From Quillaja saponaria (taxonomy: Eukaryota; Streptophyta; Magnoliopsida; Fabales; Quillajaceae), in assembly GCA_029379385.1 (NCBI GenBank), contig CM055615.1, positions 5,332,001 through 5,396,000 of the forward strand: 64,000 nucleotides of DNA, written 5' to 3'. The number at the start of each line of letters is the position of its first letter. Position 1 is the stretch's first letter. The notes beneath the pieces were generated by a model that worked only from the letters and a program-made list of their open reading frames with translations, did not search any database and was not told where the DNA came from. A program made the translations under genes and the position numbers. Shown in pieces: positions 60,338 to 64,000 of the stretch.

Positions 60338-63300
60338 TGTTATAAGCCCTCATAACCCAATACTGTAAAATCGAGTTTTAGACTTAATATATAAATTTAT
60401 GTTATAAAATAAATAAATAATTAAATAACAATATAATTAAACATGTTATAATTTGATATTTTAGTGTAACCTAAGTATACTTTAAAAAAAAATTGTGTAT
60501 TTGTTGTCGTAAAGTAAATAACACTGTGACCTAAGTAAATTTAAGTGAGTGAATAATTAAGGTATAGGTATAAATATATCAAGATTTAATCTCCACCATT
60601 AGCTAATCAAATAAGTAAACAATATAATTAACACATGTGTATATATACATATATACAACTAAGAATAAATCTAAACCACACGATTAATATATATATGTAG
60701 GATTCATTATGCAGCACATGTTTAAACATGTGACATTGACTAAGTTTTTTATTCATTTCTTTTGTTACTTTCCCTTCTTGTTTTTTTTTTTTTTTTTTTT
60801 TTTCCTTTATTCTCTTCTCTTCACTGACTTAAAGTCCTTATTTTTCCTTTGCTTTGTTCTTGATTACTCTAGAAAATTCTTTCCTTGTCTTGCCCATGCA
60901 AATCTCTCCCTTGCTGCCTACTTTGCTTCTCTTGTTCCAGCCACATGAATTCAGTCCAGTAGCCTTGTGTATGGGTGTAAGTAGACTCATTTCCTCCTTG
61001 ATTGAAGGTTGGTTTACTCCCCAATTTCTGCTGTCAAAAACCTTCCATGTTGCCTTGTCCTTGCTCCACTTTGCAGCCATACTTTTCCTTCCTTTTCCTT
61101 GCTTGTGCCATGCTTTGATTGCTCTTCACTGTCAGTTCACTGAATCCCTGCAAACAGTAGCCATAACTATGAAACTTGCTACCTTGCTTTGGCGTTGAAG
61201 CCACTGTAATTAGTTTCCTTTTTGCTCTTTCCTTTGCCTTGTCCAGCCCTTGTTTTGTTTCAGCTATGAACCTTCATCAATGACTGCCAGCAGCTTCCTA
61301 GAAGCCATAGCAACCACTGCCTGCCAGTTCCTATAGTAGCAAACATAAGGCTTTCTTCCTTGATAGACTTGTGTTCTTCTTGATAGCTTTTGATTTTTAC
61401 TAACAGCCCTTTGAATAGTAAGTTATATATGTATAGCAAGAGTTAACTTTCATTTTAGGAACTCTATTAAAATTGTTTTGTAAGATCCTTGTTTGCTTTG
61501 AGTTAATTAGTGTTACATTGTAAATAAAAGGCTTAGGAACTTATATGGTAAATGTATGTATATATATATATATATATTTGTTGGAAAATAAAGTTGGAAT
61601 TTGATATTGATGTTGGAATATAAGTAACAAGAAAATTAATGAAATTGTGTTAACTAGTTTGGGGTGTGTATAGATATAATATACATACCCATGAGACAAA
61701 AATAATTATGTCCTCAAGATGTTTGTAAAAATGTTTAAATGAAACTAGTTGTAATGGGTTGAGTAAAAACTTGATAAAGGATGGTTGAATTCTTAGTTTT
61801 AACGTTTTGTTAGTTTAATTGCTTTAAAATTAATAGTATTATTGTGGGTTAATATGGTGGTTGAAAGGTTATATGAAATCGAATTAAGAATCTTGAACAA
61901 GGAACATGAGAAGCAGAGTGTGGTTATTTGTGAATAAAGTATTGAAAATGGGATTTAAGACGTTTTTGAAGGGATGAGGGCATGATTTCAGTGGGTAAGA
62001 GAAATCTTGTATTTCGGGTGTCTTCGGGACTGAATTAAGTTAAAAGTTCTAAAGAGAAAGTATAGCTTAGAGTCTTGAGATGATACCTGGATAATTTCGT
62101 AACCTAGTTCTAAGTATATTTATAGTTAGAGTTGTTGGACTCTATAGCTAGGTCCATACAAGATTTTAGTGAGTTTTAGTCAGTTTGGGAGACTTCGTCG
62201 GGGATTGTTGTTGGAATTAGCTTAGAACCTTCAATAAAAGTTGTTCCTAACATATTAAAGGATTGATATAGAGTGCTGCAAGTCTAAATTTCATGTAGTG
62301 TGCATTTTGAAGGTATTGGAAGTCATGGCTGTGATTTTTGGGTCTTGACTATACCTGTTTTAAAGTAATTGATATTATGGGGTCTTAAAGGAATGAATTA
62401 GGAGTAAAGTGTTGAATATGAAATGTTCCAAACATCATTAAAAGCTAGACTGGAAAGTTTCATAATTTATTTCCCAAGTATGAGAATCCTATAAGCATCA
62501 GAATTAGAGGTTGGCAACGCAACTAGGAATTAAGTGAGTTCAAGGTTGATTTTAGGAAAAGTTTCTAAAAAGAAAGATAGCTAACTTCCTAAAGTTAACG
62601 TTTCAACTTGGTTTTATTAAATTTGGTTGAGTATGTAAGTTGATAACAAACATATATCCAAGGGGAATCGTGAAAATGCCTAAAATGAGTAAACTTTAAA
62701 TAAATACTTGAAACTTAGTAACTCTAGATTTTTGTAATTAAAATGTTATAACCTATAAATTTGTTGAACTTAATAATATATAGAAAATGTAATTGCAGCT
62801 TCGAAAAGTATTATTGAATCAATGACACACGTGAGCGCAATAGGAAGTGACGAACAAGATTTGTAAACCGGTGAGTAGTTAACTGCTACCCTTTGGTTGC
62901 TAGATTATTTTATATAATTGTATGTGTATTTGAATAGATGTGTTATATGGAAAAATAAGCGTGTGCAGTGTTTCATTGAAATATTTGAATTATGTTTGAT
63001 GTTTGAAATTGTTTGTGGTTAATAAAGGCCAATGAAATGAATTTTCTGAAAAATGATTTTTATTTTTGAAATGAAATCCAGGTGCACCTAGGATATTTTT
63101 ATTTGATATTTTGATTTTGATAAGTGTTTTAAAAAGATTGAGTGCTCAGTCTCGGTAGGATAGGATTATGTATGGAGAATTATCATGTTATGTGGGTGTG
63201 TAAATGCCCTGTGAGAGGGAGATACTGTTGTGAGAAGCTGAGTTACTCAGTTGGCCATTTGTTTAATTTGTGTGCTTGTTAAGTTTTATGATTCTATAAT

Positions 63301-63940
63301 TGTGTACGTGTAACCTTAGTGATTTTGAAATATATGATATATTGATGTTAATTGACTATATATTATATATGTGTGTTGAGTGATGCTAGAACCCTTTGGG
63401 TGCATTTTTTCACTCACTAAGTCCATAAGGACTCACCCTTTTCTTGTTGATATTTTTTTTAGTAACAAGGATTTCAAAGGACGACAACTATCGATACTGG
63501 ACTTGCCAAGTGTTTGGCGGCAAGGTATATTCGAAGTCTTATACTTGAAGTCAAGGATAAAGTTTGCAGTCACACTAGAGTTATGGGTTGTCAAATTTTG
63601 TGTTATGTAATAGTCTAGTTATTTGTTATTTGTGATATGACTGTAACGGAGCTTCTCTGTGTAGTTCTGTGGGTATTGTGATTTGGTTATAAATGAGCAG
63701 TTGTATTTGTTTGCATTTTAAGGCATGTTCCATATTGTAGGGAACCTCATGCCAAAATTTTCAGTAAATTGTTATTTGTTTTAGTAAACAAACTTTTACA
63801 GTTAACTTCTGTTTTATAAATTTTGTTTTTATGTATTGGTTTGGTCAAAAGTCATATATATTCAGTTGTGGTAAAGTCAGGTTATGAAGGTTTAGCTATC
63901 TAATTCTCCGGCTAGTCATGCCTCCGTATGAGGTGTGACA
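60338..63940 (+). mobile_element. solo LTR, copy 9, TSD TCAAG
   Basis: Starts TGTTATAAG and ends GAGGTGTGACA. The perfect duplication TCAAG lies at 60333-60337 and 63941-63945. 3603 bp, no coding region. The near start carries a second CATAACCC block. It contains the landmarks TTTGGGTGCATTTTTTCACTC, GTCCATAAGGACTCACCC and CCGGCTAGTCATGCC. Open frames (60709-60948, 60854-61198, 63380-63610) are not conserved as proteins and are not called genes. Confidence 0.9.
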
Positions 63941-64000
63941 TCAAGTTATTAACTTAATGCTAAGAAACTAAGAATTTAAGAATTAGTAGGAATTGAAAAG

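Noticed and set aside
60709..61198. Open frames inside the last solo LTR
   Set aside because: They lie in the pyrimidine-rich LTR section, which is open by composition; no homology and no conservation among copies.

Overview
The window is plant nuclear DNA, probably from a eudicot. It is AT-rich and dominated by transposable elements, with split genes carrying GT-AG introns, a plant terpene synthase, a plant BAHD acyltransferase, and plant-type Ty3/gypsy, Ty1/copia, CACTA, L1 and MITE sequences. I see no bacterial or organellar features, no rRNA or tRNA gene, and no CRISPR array. The species cannot be fixed from sequence alone.

Only two host genes look intact. (1) 1531-4847 (+) is a six-exon terpene synthase. 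Its exons join in frame to 580 codons with both metal-binding motifs intact. It lacks the RRx8W motif and appears to have lost one conserved intron. (2) 56785-55442 (-) is an intronless 447-residue BAHD acyltransferase with HKIND and DFGWG motifs. Between them lie about 50 kb of nested repeats.

Layout. 1-1530: AT-rich DNA and a MULE-type MITE whose loop is a telomere-like repeat. 1531-4847: terpene synthase, with two abutting MITEs in intron 2. About 5700-7390: a decayed copia pol (-) and a decayed CACTA transposase (+). About 9400-11357, 14774-14836 and 24864-24990: one array of a ~168-bp satellite, split by insertions. 11358-14773, 16660-22212, 26042-29948, 30688-33992, 34341-42077 and 60338-63940: at least nine copies of one long LTR family (TG...CA ends, 5-bp target duplications, no internal coding region), several nested or recombined. 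14837-24858: an Athila-like gypsy element (-) that received two of these copies. 42078-47762: an L1 fragment, a fragment of a ribosomal protein L18 gene, a decayed CACTA gene, a second satellite array with strict dimeric higher-order structure, and a CACTA terminus. 47905-54150: an L1 LINE (-), internally deleted and split by a 1.83-kb inverted-repeat element (50314-52143) with GC-rich nested palindromes around a very AT-rich core. 55442-56785: BAHD gene. 57000-64000: an L1 RNase H relic, a CACTA-like end with a possible first exon, and a final solo LTR.

The terpene synthase and acyltransferase could in principle act in sequence (terpene alcohol, then ester), but nothing here shows that they do. 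The strongest candidates for something undescribed are the palindromic foldback element at 50314-52143, the telomere-like MITE just upstream of the terpene synthase, and the dimeric satellite at 45765-47040.
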